The notes: generated by a model not told the origin, from the sequence alone. DNA of 23,145 nucleotides from Deltaproteobacteria bacterium (GCA_030593645.1 JAUVGT010000018.1:1-23145); one strand, 5' to 3'; shown: positions 7,312 to 16,766, numbered from the stretch's first letter. Translations and numbers: made by a program.

Positions 7312-9654
7312 ATGAACATTATCTTTAACAGACCATCTCTGTTTCATTATATAATATGTTTAACCTTTCTGGTTTTCGTTATTGTTTTCCCTGCCGAAGC
7401 CAGGAAGTACAATAATATTACGATAAAGGTTGAAAAAAATCAAAGTATCAGGGATATATCCTTAAAGTACCTCAAGAATCCTGATCAATGGGAAGCCCTC
7501 CTTCGTATCAATGGCCTGAGTTCACCCCATGAAGTCAAACCTGGAATGTCTCTTTTAATCCCGGCCGAAGCAGCAATACACGCAAATGATGAACTTGAAT
7601 CGTTAAGGATTCTGATTCAACGGGCAACCAAAGCCGGTTCCAAAATTTTTGCCCCGGAAATTATATCCAAAGCGATACGTCTATACAATTCCGCCATAGA
7701 GAAACGCAAATCCGGTGAATTCATTGCTTCCATCAATCTTGCAGAATCTTCAGCTGTATATACAAGAAAAGCGATAGAAACCAGCGTTGCAAATCAGGAT
7801 ATACCGGCTGAAGCCGTTGTACAGGACCTCGGCGGACAGGTCCATAGAAGAAAACCTGCTGATAATATCTGGAAAAATGCTTTAAAGTTTGACATCCTCC
7901 AGGAAGGCGAAAAAATTCGAACCCTGTCCCGTTCATATGCGGAAATCATTTTCCGGGATGACAGCCGTCTTAAACTGAATGAAAACGCACAGGCATTGAT
8001 CCGGAGAATGCGGGCAAATCTCCTGGAAAATACAGATGAAGCAACAGTCAGCCTGATCAAGGGTGATGTTTTGGCACTCCTGTCTAATCGTAAAAAGAAT
8101 AACAAATTTAAATTAGAAGTGCCGGGGGTTACCACCAAAGTAGAGTCACAGCATTTTTGGGTTGGACGGGATAAGAAGGGAGCCCGTTTTGCAAACTATG
8201 ACGGGAAACTTGAAATTTCATCCGCGGGAAAAAAAGTTGTACTCTCAAAAAACCAGGGGACCATTGTACCTAAAAATCAAAAACCTCTTGCGCCCCGGGA
8301 CCTTCTTGCAGCCCCATCCCTGATTAAACCCGCTAATGGCGAAAAACGTTTCAATACGAATACTTTCTTATCATGGGCCACGGTTAAGGGCGCCGAATCA
8401 TACCTCCTGGAGTTTTCAAAAAACGCCTCTTTTTCTAAAACCATTTTTAGTGAAAAAATATTTAATACTTCCAGAAAACTTCCCAAGCAGCTTGCAACCG
8501 GTGTTTTCTACTGGAGAGTTTCAGCAATCTCACCGGAACAACTGCCGGGACGCCCCAGCAAGGTCAGATATATCAGTGTCATGAAAGACGAAAAACCACC
8601 TTTTCTTGTGATACGCAGTCCAAAAGACGGGGCAGTGTTTTCTGTCAACATGATTGAAATATCAGGTATTACAGAAGACAGAGTATCGCTGTCAATAATG
8701 GGAACCCCTGTCAGTATTTCATCTGGAGGCTGGTTCAAATCAAAACATAAAATAATAACCGGTAAAAATACGATTAGCGTAAAAGCCACAGATCCGGCAG
8801 GAAACGTCACAGAGTTAAAGCGTCACATAGAATATCTTCCGGGAAGTAAAATAGACCTCCTTTTCGATGATTCCCTGGTGTTTGCCGGTCAAAACCATTT
8901 TTTAGTCCGACAGCACGCCTTCAGTATTTCCGGAAAAACAGAACCAACAAGTACAATATCTGTTATCGCGCCAAACAGCCTTACACCTGTTACCGCCACA
9001 TCAGATAATTCAGGCCGCTTCCAAATCAGCTTGTATATAAAAGAACAACGCCAGGAGTTCGGAATTGAAGTTTCCACTCTTACCGGATTAATGAAACAGG
9101 ACCACTTCGTGGTCGAGGTGGATGATATACCGCCTGAAATTAGTTTTGCAAAAGAAATACCCGTGGCCACCAACGATATGTCCCTCCCTGTTTCCGGTAT
9201 TGTTAATGGAGCAAAAAACCTGAAACTAAACAGTGAATCTGTTGCACTTACAGATGGTAAATTCAATTTTCAAATAAAACTTCAACCCGGCGCAAATACA
9301 ATCCGGTTAACAGCCACTGATCCTGTGGGAAATAGTACTACCGCTGAAAAGAAAATATTCCTGGATTTAACGGCTCCCAGTTTCCTGAACTCCAAACTGC
9401 TCATGCAAAAAGATGGAAACAAGAATACAGTAAAAGTTCATGTATGGGCAAAAGACTCCACAGGGCTTGTTAAAACCGCCGCCTATACTGTTCAGATCGG
9501 CAGTTTCACCCATGACGGTATCATGATCCTTTCTGAACGCGGAGATCGTTATACCGATATTTTTTCAATCCCGCGTTCTTTAAAAGGTATTAGAAAATTG
9601 AAACGGGTCGTATTATCCGATTACCTTGGTAATGTCAGAGAATATGTTTTTTAG
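7312..9654 (+). CDS. Exported LysM-FecR protein with Ig-like modules
   Basis: A 780-aa protein with a Sec signal peptide (hydrophobic core about 10-27, likely cleavage after AEA at 30). The mature part starts with a LysM domain (about 36-84), which in known proteins binds peptidoglycan glycan chains. A helical stretch (about 92-160) follows. Next comes a FecR-type domain (about 172-320; GEKIRTLSRSYAEIIFRDDSRLKLNE). The remainder looks like beta-sandwich modules: a fibronectin-like unit (about 333-425) and Ig-like units with the ATDPAGN / ATDPVGN signature. There is no transmembrane anchor, so periplasmic or wall-associated placement is inferred. It is not a FecIR anti-sigma factor, because the cytoplasmic N-terminus is missing. 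It is followed 69 nt later by the PKD protein gene and probably shares its transcript. The ribosome-binding site is weak. Confidence 0.85.
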   Translation: MNIIFNRPSLFHYIICLTFLVFVIVFPAEARKYNNITIKVEKNQSIRDISLKYLKNPDQWEALLRINGLSSPHEVKPGMSLLIPAEAAIHANDELESLRILIQRATKAGSKIFAPEIISKAIRLYNSAIEKRKSGEFIASINLAESSAVYTRKAIETSVANQDIPAEAVVQDLGGQVHRRKPADNIWKNALKFDILQEGEKIRTLSRSYAEIIFRDDSRLKLNENAQALIRRMRANLLENTDEATVSLIKGDVLALLSNRKKNNKFKLEVPGVTTKVESQHFWVGRDKKGARFANYDGKLEISSAGKKVVLSKNQGTIVPKNQKPLAPRDLLAAPSLIKPANGEKRFNTNTFLSWATVKGAESYLLEFSKNASFSKTIFSEKIFNTSRKLPKQLATGVFYWRVSAISPEQLPGRPSKVRYISVMKDEKPPFLVIRSPKDGAVFSVNMIEISGITEDRVSLSIMGTPVSISSGGWFKSKHKIITGKNTISVKATDPAGNVTELKRHIEYLPGSKIDLLFDDSLVFAGQNHFLVRQHAFSISGKTEPTSTISVIAPNSLTPVTATSDNSGRFQISLYIKEQRQEFGIEVSTLTGLMKQDHFVVEVDDIPPEISFAKEIPVATNDMSLPVSGIVNGAKNLKLNSESVALTDGKFNFQIKLQPGANTIRLTATDPVGNSTTAEKKIFLDLTAPSFLNSKLLMQKDGNKNTVKVHVWAKDSTGLVKTAAYTVQIGSFTHDGIMILSERGDRYTDIFSIPRSLKGIRKLKRVVLSDYLGNVREYVF

Positions 9655-9723
9655 TGATGCATAAAAACTGATGGTTTAAAATAAACCCATAACTTTATTT
9701 ATCCCTATTAAAATGGTGGTCAA

Positions 9724-12700
9724 GTGAATTCAAAAACGACTTTAAAAAAATCATTATATTTTAGTGCCGGTGTCATTTTTATCATCGGGGTTCTATCCGT
9801 TATTTCCACCCCGGCATTATCCAGGGAACTCGCATTACTGATTACTTATGGCCGTGATGCGCAAACCATTGAAGGTGATGATGATTATATGCAGGTCAAT
9901 TATATCCGTGTTCCCAGTGAGGTACAGGACACATTGTATATCCGGATATTCGATGCTGATTGCGGTGGTAAGCATGATGAAAAATATAAAGGCATCTGGA
10001 ATACACAAACACGATTCCGCCTGCTCGGAGGGGAGGGTGCTTATTCCGCTCCTGGATTGAAAAAAGCCGTGCCCGACGATACGGCTCTCGATTCCGGCAC
10101 TATTCTGGCTGAAGAAGTATTTGGTGAAGACAACTTTCGGGACAGCAAGTGGTATACATTTGCAGAAGTTAAACCGGATCAGGGCGAAGAAATTGCCGGG
10201 TTCAGATACTTTAAACTTGTTGTTCAAGGCCAATCAGGCGATGACGGGAATGCCTTTCTGATCACTGCCACCCTCGATCCCCGCAGTAATACAATTCCGG
10301 AAAATATTGATGTATTTACCCTGAAACCAACAATCAGGCTTCCTCGAAACGGTGTTTTCTCCGAAATGCGTTTCTTTCTTGAAAAGGGTATTCAAAAAAT
10401 TACAGTCCATAACTTTGATCTGTTTGGTGCCAAAATTGGTGTAGACACCGCTTTCAGAACAAACATACACGTACCCACCTCCGGTCAGAATGAATGGGTC
10501 AAAGGCGATGTGATTCTAAAACCTGATGAGACAAATCGTATATGCGCCCTCCGTTTTGAAGGGGGCCGAGAAATGCCCAATGACGGATCTTTTTATGTGA
10601 CCGACAGCCAGGGAAACCTGCTTCCAATTGAACTCACTGTTTTTCTTCAAAAGCCAAATCAACGTCCTGACCCGCGTATCGATGTAAAACAGCTGGCTGA
10701 CTGCAATTCATACCTTTTTGACGGTTCCCGTACAGTTGACAAGGAAGGTGATGAATTAAAATTTTACTGGGATTTTGGGGATGGAAGTAAAAGCGTTGGA
10801 ATCCCGGTCACCCATAAATATAATCTGCCGGGAAAATATCAGGCAAATGTCATTATCGAAGATAATTCCGGACAGATCTTTAATAGTATCCGAAAGAAAT
10901 TTACCGTTACTGTCAACCATCCGCCGATAGCACACGCGGGAGCCGACCAAATTGCCGCTCCAAATCAACTGCTGAATTTCAACGGTTTGAAATCAACTGA
11001 CACAGACGGGAAAGTGGTTCGCTATTACTGGAATTTTGGAGATGATCAAAAAAGCAGAGGAAAGAACGTAAAACACAACTATAAAATACCCGGCCAGTAT
11101 ACTATTACACTGCGCGTGGAAGATAACTCAAACACACCGTGTAACTCCGCTTCGGATCAGTGTATTGTCGCGGTTAATTCTCCGCCACTTGTAAATATCG
11201 GGGAAGATCTTGTGGCTTCCGTGGATGAACCGGTGGATTTAAGTGGAAAAAACAGCGACGACAGTGATGGTAAGATTATTTCTTATCAATGGAAATTGGG
11301 AGACGAAACCCGCAAAACCGGTATGAATGTAACCCATGCGTATTCAAAACCCGGAACATTTTTGGTTAAACTTGTGGTTACCGACAATTCCGGAGCCATT
11401 AATCATACCGGTTCTGACACGTTGAAAGTAGTTGTAAACGAACCCCCTGTCGCCGACGCGGGTAAAGATGTCCGCGGATCAGCCGGGGAACCGATTATGT
11501 TTAATCCGTCCGGATCACTTGACCGGGATGGAAGAGTGATTCAATTTTACTGGGATTTCGGAGACAAAAGCCCGCAAATCAAAACAAAAACAGCAAAAAT
11601 CGTATCTCACAGTTATAAACAGCCGGGTAAATATATTGTATCACTCACGATAACCGACAATTCCGGCACCTCAACCGCAACGCACACGGATACGGCATCA
11701 GCAATGATTAACCATCCCCCGATGGCTGACGCTGGACCCGACCAAATTGGAATCAAAGGTGAAACCCGATTTGATGCATCCGGATCGTATGATTCTGACG
11801 GCAGGGTCATAAAGTATGAGTGGTCTTATGGCGACGGGGAAACAGGAACAGGCAAAACGCCTCATCACGTCTATCGAAATCCCGGTACTTATAAAATATC
11901 CCTTACTGTTACGGATGATTCAAAAACAGCCACGAATAAAGCGTCTGACCAACTCATCGTAACAGTCAACCATTTACCGGTTGCCGATGCAGGTCCGGAT
12001 TTCATCGCGGTATCGGAACAGGAACTGACATTTGATGCTTCAAAATCTATCGATCCTGACGGACAGATCTCTGAATATTCATGGGATTTCGGTGACGGTT
12101 CAACGGGTACGGGTGTAAAAACGCGTCACACCTATTCAAAACCCGGTAAATATAACGCCTTGCTGACCGTTCGTGATAATTCGGGACATAAAGATGCCTT
12201 GGCTTATGATGAGGTTTCCGTTTTTATAAATCGTTCACCGGCAGCTGCAGCAGGTCCTGATCTGGTAGTGGCTCCGAACCAGGACATTGTTTTTGATGGG
12301 AATAAATCTTACGACACGGATGGCAAGATCGTCTCATACCGATGGGATTTTAGTGACCAAAAGCACTCCGCTCATTCAGTAAAAATAAAACGAAAATTTT
12401 CCAAGCCTGGTATCTACACTGCAACACTTACTGTTATTGATAACAACCGTGTGGCAAACTCGACTGTTCAGGATAAAGTTTCCATTCGTGTGAACCATCC
12501 GCCGTACGCATATTGCGGAAAAAATATTCTAACTTCAAAAAGAACCGTGTTGCTGGATGCGTCTTCCTCCACTGATGCAGATGGCGACCTTCTGACTTAT
12601 ATATGGGATTTTGGAGACGGCAGCCCGGCGGGAAAAGGAGAGAGGGTTTTTCATACCTATGATCGCGGCGGTAACTACCCAGTCATTCTGACGATTGATG

Positions 12701-14649
12701 ATGGTACAGGGCTTAAAAATTCCACGTCATCGGCTTCCATCAGTATAAAAATTAATGAGCCCCCGATAGCCCGGGCAGGAAAGAATCGGACGGTGTGTAC
12801 AGGAAAGCCCGTGATCTTCGATGCCGGCGGGTCAAGCGATCCGGAAGGCGGTTTAATGAAGTACACCTGGAATTTTGGTGACAACACCACCGCGACCGGT
12901 CTAAACCCTGTTAAGACATATACTGCCGGCGGCGTATATATGGTTACCCTTAATGTTATGGATGACTCAGGTCTTGCTGAAGGAAGTGTAAGCACCGAGC
13001 AGATCGCTGTAACGGTTGTTGAATCCCCTGTCGCTGACGCCGGTCCGGATCAAACCACTTGCGCGGGAACACCCATTCAGTTTAATGGTTCAAAATCGAT
13101 GGATGTTGATGGTCTTGTAAATAATTTCCTTTGGAATTTTGGAGATGGGTCAAACGGCGGCGGCCCCACACCCACACACACATTTGAACAGGCCGGAACT
13201 TACAGGGTGGAGCTGAGAATCACCGGTGACCAGATCGGCTCATGTAATAATACCGACACAGATGAGATGATTGTTACCATACACAAAGCGCCTGTGGCCA
13301 AATTTACCGCACCTAAAAGAGTTGAAAAAAATCAACTGATCTCATTCAACGCTGAAGAATCTAAGGCTGGAACAACCGGAATCACTGAATATATATGGGA
13401 TTTCGGAGACAATACAAAAGGCAAAGGCAAAATAACCGATCATGCCTACCCGGATTCAGGCCGCTATATCGTCACGCTTACGGTTATTTCCGACTCGATC
13501 ACCGACTGCAATAAAACAGCCATGACTGCACAGATCACTGTTAACGAACCGCCTGCTGCAAAAATAAACACCACCGCCCAAAACCGGCCGGATCATCATG
13601 ACTACCTGGCCGGCACAAACCAGATTGTTACCTTTAATGGAGCCCAATCCCTGGATCCTGATGGTATTATATCTTCATATATCTGGAATTTCGGTGATGG
13701 TCAGACTGGAAAAGGTGTCCACGTCAGACATCAATACAAAAAACCGGGTCAATACAGTGTAAAACTGAAAGTAACCGACAATACCGACCTTTCTAACAAT
13801 TTTTCCATTGATTCCATAACCATTACTGTCAATGAAGCACCCACACCCATCATTACAGGCGGAAATATTACCGTCTGTGCCGGCAATCCAATTACGTTGA
13901 ATGCCGGGAAATCGGTTGACAATGACGGGAAAATAATCAGTTATGAATGGAACTTCGGTGATGGAAGCCCTGAGATGGAGGGCAAACAGGTCAAACATGA
14001 ATATCAGACACCCGGCAGCTACATGGTCACTCTCCGGGTCAATGACGGTACAAATGTAAGTAACAGCCGTTCACAGTCATCTGCAACTATTACGATAAAT
14101 AATCCGCCCACAGCCAACGCGGGTTCTGATAAACTCGTATCACCCGGGGATAAAATTCTATTTGACGGTTCAAAATCGAAAGATCGCGACGGCAGTATTA
14201 ACGTTTATAAATGGGAATTTGGTCAAACCGGTCAGGCCCAGGGGAAAAAAGTGTTTCACCGGTTTAAAAATCCGGGGTCATACAATGTCATACTCACTGT
14301 AGCGGATAATTCAGGAACCGGGTGCAGTGTTGCGGAAGACACCGCCGTTATCCGTGTAAATTCCAGACCTGTTGCGGTGATAAAAGGTGAGACGGAATCA
14401 TTTATTGGCGGTGCCCATGACACTGTATTGTTTGATGCAACTGATTCATACGATCCCGATGATGACCCGCTCTCATTTTACTGGAATTTTGGAGATGGTA
14501 ACACCGCAAAAGGACCGAAAGTATCGCATGTATTCAATAAACCGGGAAGATATAAAATAAAACTTCGTGTCGATGACGGAAACGGACTCAAATCGAGTGT
14601 CAGTGTTCGTGAAATTACAATACAGGTACGCGATCGTAAAAAATCATGA
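9724..14649 (+). CDS. Giant exported protein with 15 PKD domains
   Basis: A 1641-aa protein beginning at GTG (TGGTGG 5 nt upstream; no usable in-frame ATG precedes the signal peptide). Residues 1-37 form a Sec signal peptide ending near ALS. Residues about 38-314 are a beta-rich region I do not recognise. From about 315 to the end there are 15 PKD domains of about 88 aa, each with a W-x-F-GD core (WDFGDGS, WNFGDNT and so on; degenerate in repeats 3, 7 and 14) and most with a D-x-DG turn that may bind calcium. PKD domains are extracellular spacers or binding modules. There is no catalytic domain, LPxTG, C-terminal sorting domain or membrane anchor. Several repeats carry Cys, which suggests disulfides. 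It is probably a surface or periplasmic fibre-like partner of the LysM-FecR protein. Confidence 0.9.
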   Translation: MNSKTTLKKSLYFSAGVIFIIGVLSVISTPALSRELALLITYGRDAQTIEGDDDYMQVNYIRVPSEVQDTLYIRIFDADCGGKHDEKYKGIWNTQTRFRLLGGEGAYSAPGLKKAVPDDTALDSGTILAEEVFGEDNFRDSKWYTFAEVKPDQGEEIAGFRYFKLVVQGQSGDDGNAFLITATLDPRSNTIPENIDVFTLKPTIRLPRNGVFSEMRFFLEKGIQKITVHNFDLFGAKIGVDTAFRTNIHVPTSGQNEWVKGDVILKPDETNRICALRFEGGREMPNDGSFYVTDSQGNLLPIELTVFLQKPNQRPDPRIDVKQLADCNSYLFDGSRTVDKEGDELKFYWDFGDGSKSVGIPVTHKYNLPGKYQANVIIEDNSGQIFNSIRKKFTVTVNHPPIAHAGADQIAAPNQLLNFNGLKSTDTDGKVVRYYWNFGDDQKSRGKNVKHNYKIPGQYTITLRVEDNSNTPCNSASDQCIVAVNSPPLVNIGEDLVASVDEPVDLSGKNSDDSDGKIISYQWKLGDETRKTGMNVTHAYSKPGTFLVKLVVTDNSGAINHTGSDTLKVVVNEPPVADAGKDVRGSAGEPIMFNPSGSLDRDGRVIQFYWDFGDKSPQIKTKTAKIVSHSYKQPGKYIVSLTITDNSGTSTATHTDTASAMINHPPMADAGPDQIGIKGETRFDASGSYDSDGRVIKYEWSYGDGETGTGKTPHHVYRNPGTYKISLTVTDDSKTATNKASDQLIVTVNHLPVADAGPDFIAVSEQELTFDASKSIDPDGQISEYSWDFGDGSTGTGVKTRHTYSKPGKYNALLTVRDNSGHKDALAYDEVSVFINRSPAAAAGPDLVVAPNQDIVFDGNKSYDTDGKIVSYRWDFSDQKHSAHSVKIKRKFSKPGIYTATLTVIDNNRVANSTVQDKVSIRVNHPPYAYCGKNILTSKRTVLLDASSSTDADGDLLTYIWDFGDGSPAGKGERVFHTYDRGGNYPVILTIDDGTGLKNSTSSASISIKINEPPIARAGKNRTVCTGKPVIFDAGGSSDPEGGLMKYTWNFGDNTTATGLNPVKTYTAGGVYMVTLNVMDDSGLAEGSVSTEQIAVTVVESPVADAGPDQTTCAGTPIQFNGSKSMDVDGLVNNFLWNFGDGSNGGGPTPTHTFEQAGTYRVELRITGDQIGSCNNTDTDEMIVTIHKAPVAKFTAPKRVEKNQLISFNAEESKAGTTGITEYIWDFGDNTKGKGKITDHAYPDSGRYIVTLTVISDSITDCNKTAMTAQITVNEPPAAKINTTAQNRPDHHDYLAGTNQIVTFNGAQSLDPDGIISSYIWNFGDGQTGKGVHVRHQYKKPGQYSVKLKVTDNTDLSNNFSIDSITITVNEAPTPIITGGNITVCAGNPITLNAGKSVDNDGKIISYEWNFGDGSPEMEGKQVKHEYQTPGSYMVTLRVNDGTNVSNSRSQSSATITINNPPTANAGSDKLVSPGDKILFDGSKSKDRDGSINVYKWEFGQTGQAQGKKVFHRFKNPGSYNVILTVADNSGTGCSVAEDTAVIRVNSRPVAVIKGETESFIGGAHDTVLFDATDSYDPDDDPLSFYWNFGDGNTAKGPKVSHVFNKPGRYKIKLRVDDGNGLKSSVSVREITIQVRDRKKS
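10666..14646 (+). repeat. 15 tandem PKD-domain repeats (about 265 bp each)
   Basis: The repeats are conserved at protein level (W-x-F-GD core and an N-x-PP or similar junction). Their DNA has diverged enough that no long identical blocks are visible, which points to old duplications kept by selection rather than recent expansion. Confidence 0.85.
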
Positions 14650-14709
14650 AAGATGGTATAATTTGCAAACTGGAATTATTATACTCTATCCCGTGTAAAT
14701 ATAAAGCGT

Positions 14710-14746
14710 TAAATTTCAATCACTTATAGAAATTAATTGAAATTTA
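14710..14746. promoter_or_regulatory. Perfect 11-bp inverted repeat, possible operator
   Basis: TAAATTTCAAT (14710-14720) is repeated inverted as ATTGAAATTTA (14736-14746) around a 15-nt centre. It lies about 45 bp upstream of the -35 of the promoter at 14789. A symmetric AT-rich site at this place fits a regulator-binding site. It is not GC-rich and lacks a following T-run, so it is a poor terminator. Confidence 0.4.
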
Positions 14747-14788
14747 TATAATTCTGGCATTGCATTGACACTATTTTTGTAATAAGTA

Positions 14789-14818
14789 TTGAATAACACA
14801 CTGTTTTTATATTATAAT
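14789..14818 (+). promoter_or_regulatory. Sigma70-type promoter for the MBL-STAS-kinase-phosphatase operon
   Basis: TTGAAT (14789-14794), an 18-nt spacer and a perfect TATAAT (14813-14818). Transcription would start near 14825, about 130 nt before the first gene. An alternative TTGACA at 14765-14770 has no good -10 at the right distance. Confidence 0.5.
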
Positions 14819-14954
14819 GACCGAAAGTAAAGATTTTTCAAAATCAATAACATCTGAACATCATACCGCCTAAGCATCATGCGTGTGAATGGATACATTA
14901 TATTTATTATCGGAAGCAGTTGCGACTTAACCAGTAGACACGATCTCATTAATC

Positions 14955-15893
14955 ATGCAAATAAAATTCTGGGGAGCACGGGGTTCAATCGCAACCCCTT
15001 TAACAAATACTGAACTTACAGCTAAAATTCAAGCCGCTGTTAAGCGTTCTATAAATGTTGAGCTGAGCACCGATAAAAAAGTCTCGGAGTTTGTAAAAAA
15101 TCTACCGGTTCATATTCGACAAACCGTGGGGGGTGAAACCGCCTGCATAGAAATCAGAACCGACCGCTGCCTGCTGATTCTTGATGCGGGTACAGGAATC
15201 AGACGGCTTGGAATGGATCTGCTTGATCGATTCGCCGGTCAACCGATCGACGCTCATATTTTAATGACACACACACACTGGGATCATATCAGCGGTATAC
15301 CATTTTTTGTACCGGGCATGAATCCTGACAACCACTTTACGTTTTACAGCCCGTTTGATGATCTGAAAGAAAGATTGAAGCTCCAGCAGCGTTACGAATA
15401 TTTTCCGGCACCATTACCTGCCACCTATAAATTTGTCCGTCTTAAGGAGCAAAAAACCTTAAAAATAGGGGATTTATCAATTCAAACTCTTCCTCTGAAT
15501 CATCCAAGCGGCAGTTATAGTTATCGAATTGATTCCAATGACACATCAGTGGTTTACGCCACAGATTCTGAATATCAGAATCTATCGGTTGAGTCGATGA
15601 AACCATTTATTGATTTTTTTCAAAATGCGGAACTGTTGATCTTTGATGCCCAATATACGATGCTGGAAAACATAGAAAAAGAAAACTGGGGTCACAGCAA
15701 TGTCTTTACGGGTATTGACATGGCTTTAAAAGCAGGTGTCAAAAAGCTTGCTTTTATCCATCATGAACCGGCATATGATGATGAAAAACTCTGGGATATA
15801 CTCCAGAAGGCTAGAGAATATTTAAAGATTAACAAACCCGAATCAAAATTAGAACTTGATCTGGCGGTTGAAGGGCTTACAATAACGTTATAG
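14955..15893 (+). CDS. MBL-fold metallohydrolase (possible cyclic-nucleotide phosphodiesterase)
   Basis: A 312-aa metallo-beta-lactamase-fold hydrolase. It has the ligand signature THTHWDH (H106, H108, D110, H111), then LNHPSG (H183), YATDSEY (D204), FDAQYT (D231), WGHS (H247) and FIHHEP. It shares GARGSI, DAGTGIRRLG and the DAxYT/WGHS motifs with the MBL gene at 19546-20385. It also carries an extra stretch of about 40 aa (about 17-58) before the glycine-rich strand. Related proteins include RNase Z-like and cyclic-nucleotide phosphodiesterase enzymes; the substrate is not shown. No good ribosome-binding site precedes the ATG. It heads the operon with STAS, kinase and phosphatase genes, so a role in signalling is inferred. 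Confidence 0.85.
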   Translation: MQIKFWGARGSIATPLTNTELTAKIQAAVKRSINVELSTDKKVSEFVKNLPVHIRQTVGGETACIEIRTDRCLLILDAGTGIRRLGMDLLDRFAGQPIDAHILMTHTHWDHISGIPFFVPGMNPDNHFTFYSPFDDLKERLKLQQRYEYFPAPLPATYKFVRLKEQKTLKIGDLSIQTLPLNHPSGSYSYRIDSNDTSVVYATDSEYQNLSVESMKPFIDFFQNAELLIFDAQYTMLENIEKENWGHSNVFTGIDMALKAGVKKLAFIHHEPAYDDEKLWDILQKAREYLKINKPESKLELDLAVEGLTITL

Positions 15894-15938
15894 AAAAATG
15901 ACCATCATCAAATATAAATTTGGAACGAAATCAGAATA

Positions 15939-16280
15939 ATGAAAATAACAGAACAAATAACGGATAACATCACGATCATCAATCTTGATGGCCGACTTGA
16001 TGCTCACACATGTGAATCTGTCGAAGCATTTTTTCGTGAGAAAATGGAAAATGGCCAGTACAAGTTTGTAATGAACATGGAAAATGTCGAATTTATTGAC
16101 AGCGCCGGTTTGAGAGTGGTTCTTGTCGTTGCAAGAGACCTTAGAAACAAACATAAGGGTGACTTACATTTTGCCCTTTTACAGCCTGCTGTCAGCAGGG
16201 TATTTGAAATTTCCGGTTTAAATAATGTACTTTATATTTATAATAATTCGGAAAATGCCGTTCAGGGTTTTTCAAGTTAA
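15939..16280 (+). CDS. STAS-domain anti-sigma factor antagonist (RsbV/SpoIIAA type)
   Basis: A 113-aa single STAS domain. The conserved phosphorylation loop is VEFIDSAGLRVVL, with S55 as the predicted phospho-acceptor, and the N-terminal DGRLDA turn is also canonical. In the family, the unphosphorylated form binds the kinase-type anti-sigma protein and releases its other target; phosphorylation ends this. The kinase (16307) and phosphatase (16898) needed for that cycle follow in the same operon, 26 and about 620 nt downstream. No sigma factor gene is present, so the output may be a sigma factor elsewhere or a non-sigma target. A modest GGAACGAAA precedes the ATG. Confidence 0.9.
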   Translation: MKITEQITDNITIINLDGRLDAHTCESVEAFFREKMENGQYKFVMNMENVEFIDSAGLRVVLVVARDLRNKHKGDLHFALLQPAVSRVFEISGLNNVLYIYNNSENAVQGFSS

Positions 16281-16306
16281 ATGTAAATTTAGTTTATTGG
16301 TGTATT

Positions 16307-16744
16307 ATGCAATTATCATATGACTTCCCGGCAGATACTTCTGTTCTTGAAAAAATTGGTAAACTGGTCATCCAGATCGGACAGAAAGCCGGGTTTAATG
16401 ATGTTGAAATCAGTGATCTTCAGCTTGTACTGGTCGAAGTTTGCACGAATGCGATCGTTCATGGTCTCAAAAATGATTCCGAAAAAAATTTCCAGGTGAT
16501 TTTCGATTGGGAAACAGGTAAAATCGAGATTTTTGTTCATGAAGCGGGCGAGCCCTTTGATCCCCTTTCTCTTAAAGACCCCAATATAGCGGTTCCCCTG
16601 GACAAGCGTCAATCCAGCGGTTACGGGCTTTATTTTCTTCATAAACTAATGGATGAAGCCGATTTTCGAATCGGAAAAGATGGTGTCAAAACCTGGCGCA
16701 TATTAAAACGAAAAAAAATCGAAGAAACAAAAGATACCCCCTAG
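16307..16744 (+). CDS. RsbW-type serine kinase / anti-sigma factor (HATPase_c)
   Basis: A 145-aa GHKL ATPase. The N-box is LVLVEVCTNAIVHGL (E44, N48, H52). The next ATP motif is IFVHEAGEPFDP (77-86), where the usual Asp is replaced by Glu-Ala, and the G2 loop is SSGYGLYFLHKLMDEADF (103-120). Such proteins phosphorylate the STAS partner and sequester a target. It lacks an N-terminal regulatory domain and has a highly basic tail (KRKKIEE) coded over a run of eight A. Just after its TAG, a different frame continues as coding-like sequence into a CPxCG segment. Confidence 0.88.
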   Translation: MQLSYDFPADTSVLEKIGKLVIQIGQKAGFNDVEISDLQLVLVEVCTNAIVHGLKNDSEKNFQVIFDWETGKIEIFVHEAGEPFDPLSLKDPNIAVPLDKRQSSGYGLYFLHKLMDEADFRIGKDGVKTWRILKRKKIEETKDTP

Positions 16745-16766
16745 AAGTGGTTTACCCCCGCCGAAC

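Larger units (their letters stand above)
14650..14954. other. Intergenic control region before the MBL/Rsb operon
   Basis: 305 bp of AT-rich sequence. It holds a short inverted repeat directly after the PKD stop (GTATAAT 14656-14662 with ATTATAC 14678-14684, 15-nt loop). A stronger one follows at 14710-14746, and a promoter-like pair at 14789-14818. No GC-rich hairpin with a T-run is visible, so I see no convincing intrinsic terminator after the PKD gene. Only short unconvincing reading frames occur. Confidence 0.55.

Noticed and set aside
10666..14646. CRISPR-like or recent tandem DNA repeat
   Set aside because: The periodicity is at protein level (PKD domains). The DNA units are diverged and there are no short identical repeats with unique spacers.
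14755..14770. Sigma54-type promoter (TGGCAT...)
   Set aside because: The -24 half looks right but the -12 half reads TGACA instead of TTGCA, so the essential GC is missing.
14878..15023. Short frame (MRVNGYIIFIIGSSCD...) before the MBL gene
   Set aside because: It runs out of frame into the conserved MBL coding sequence and has no ribosome-binding site or family likeness.
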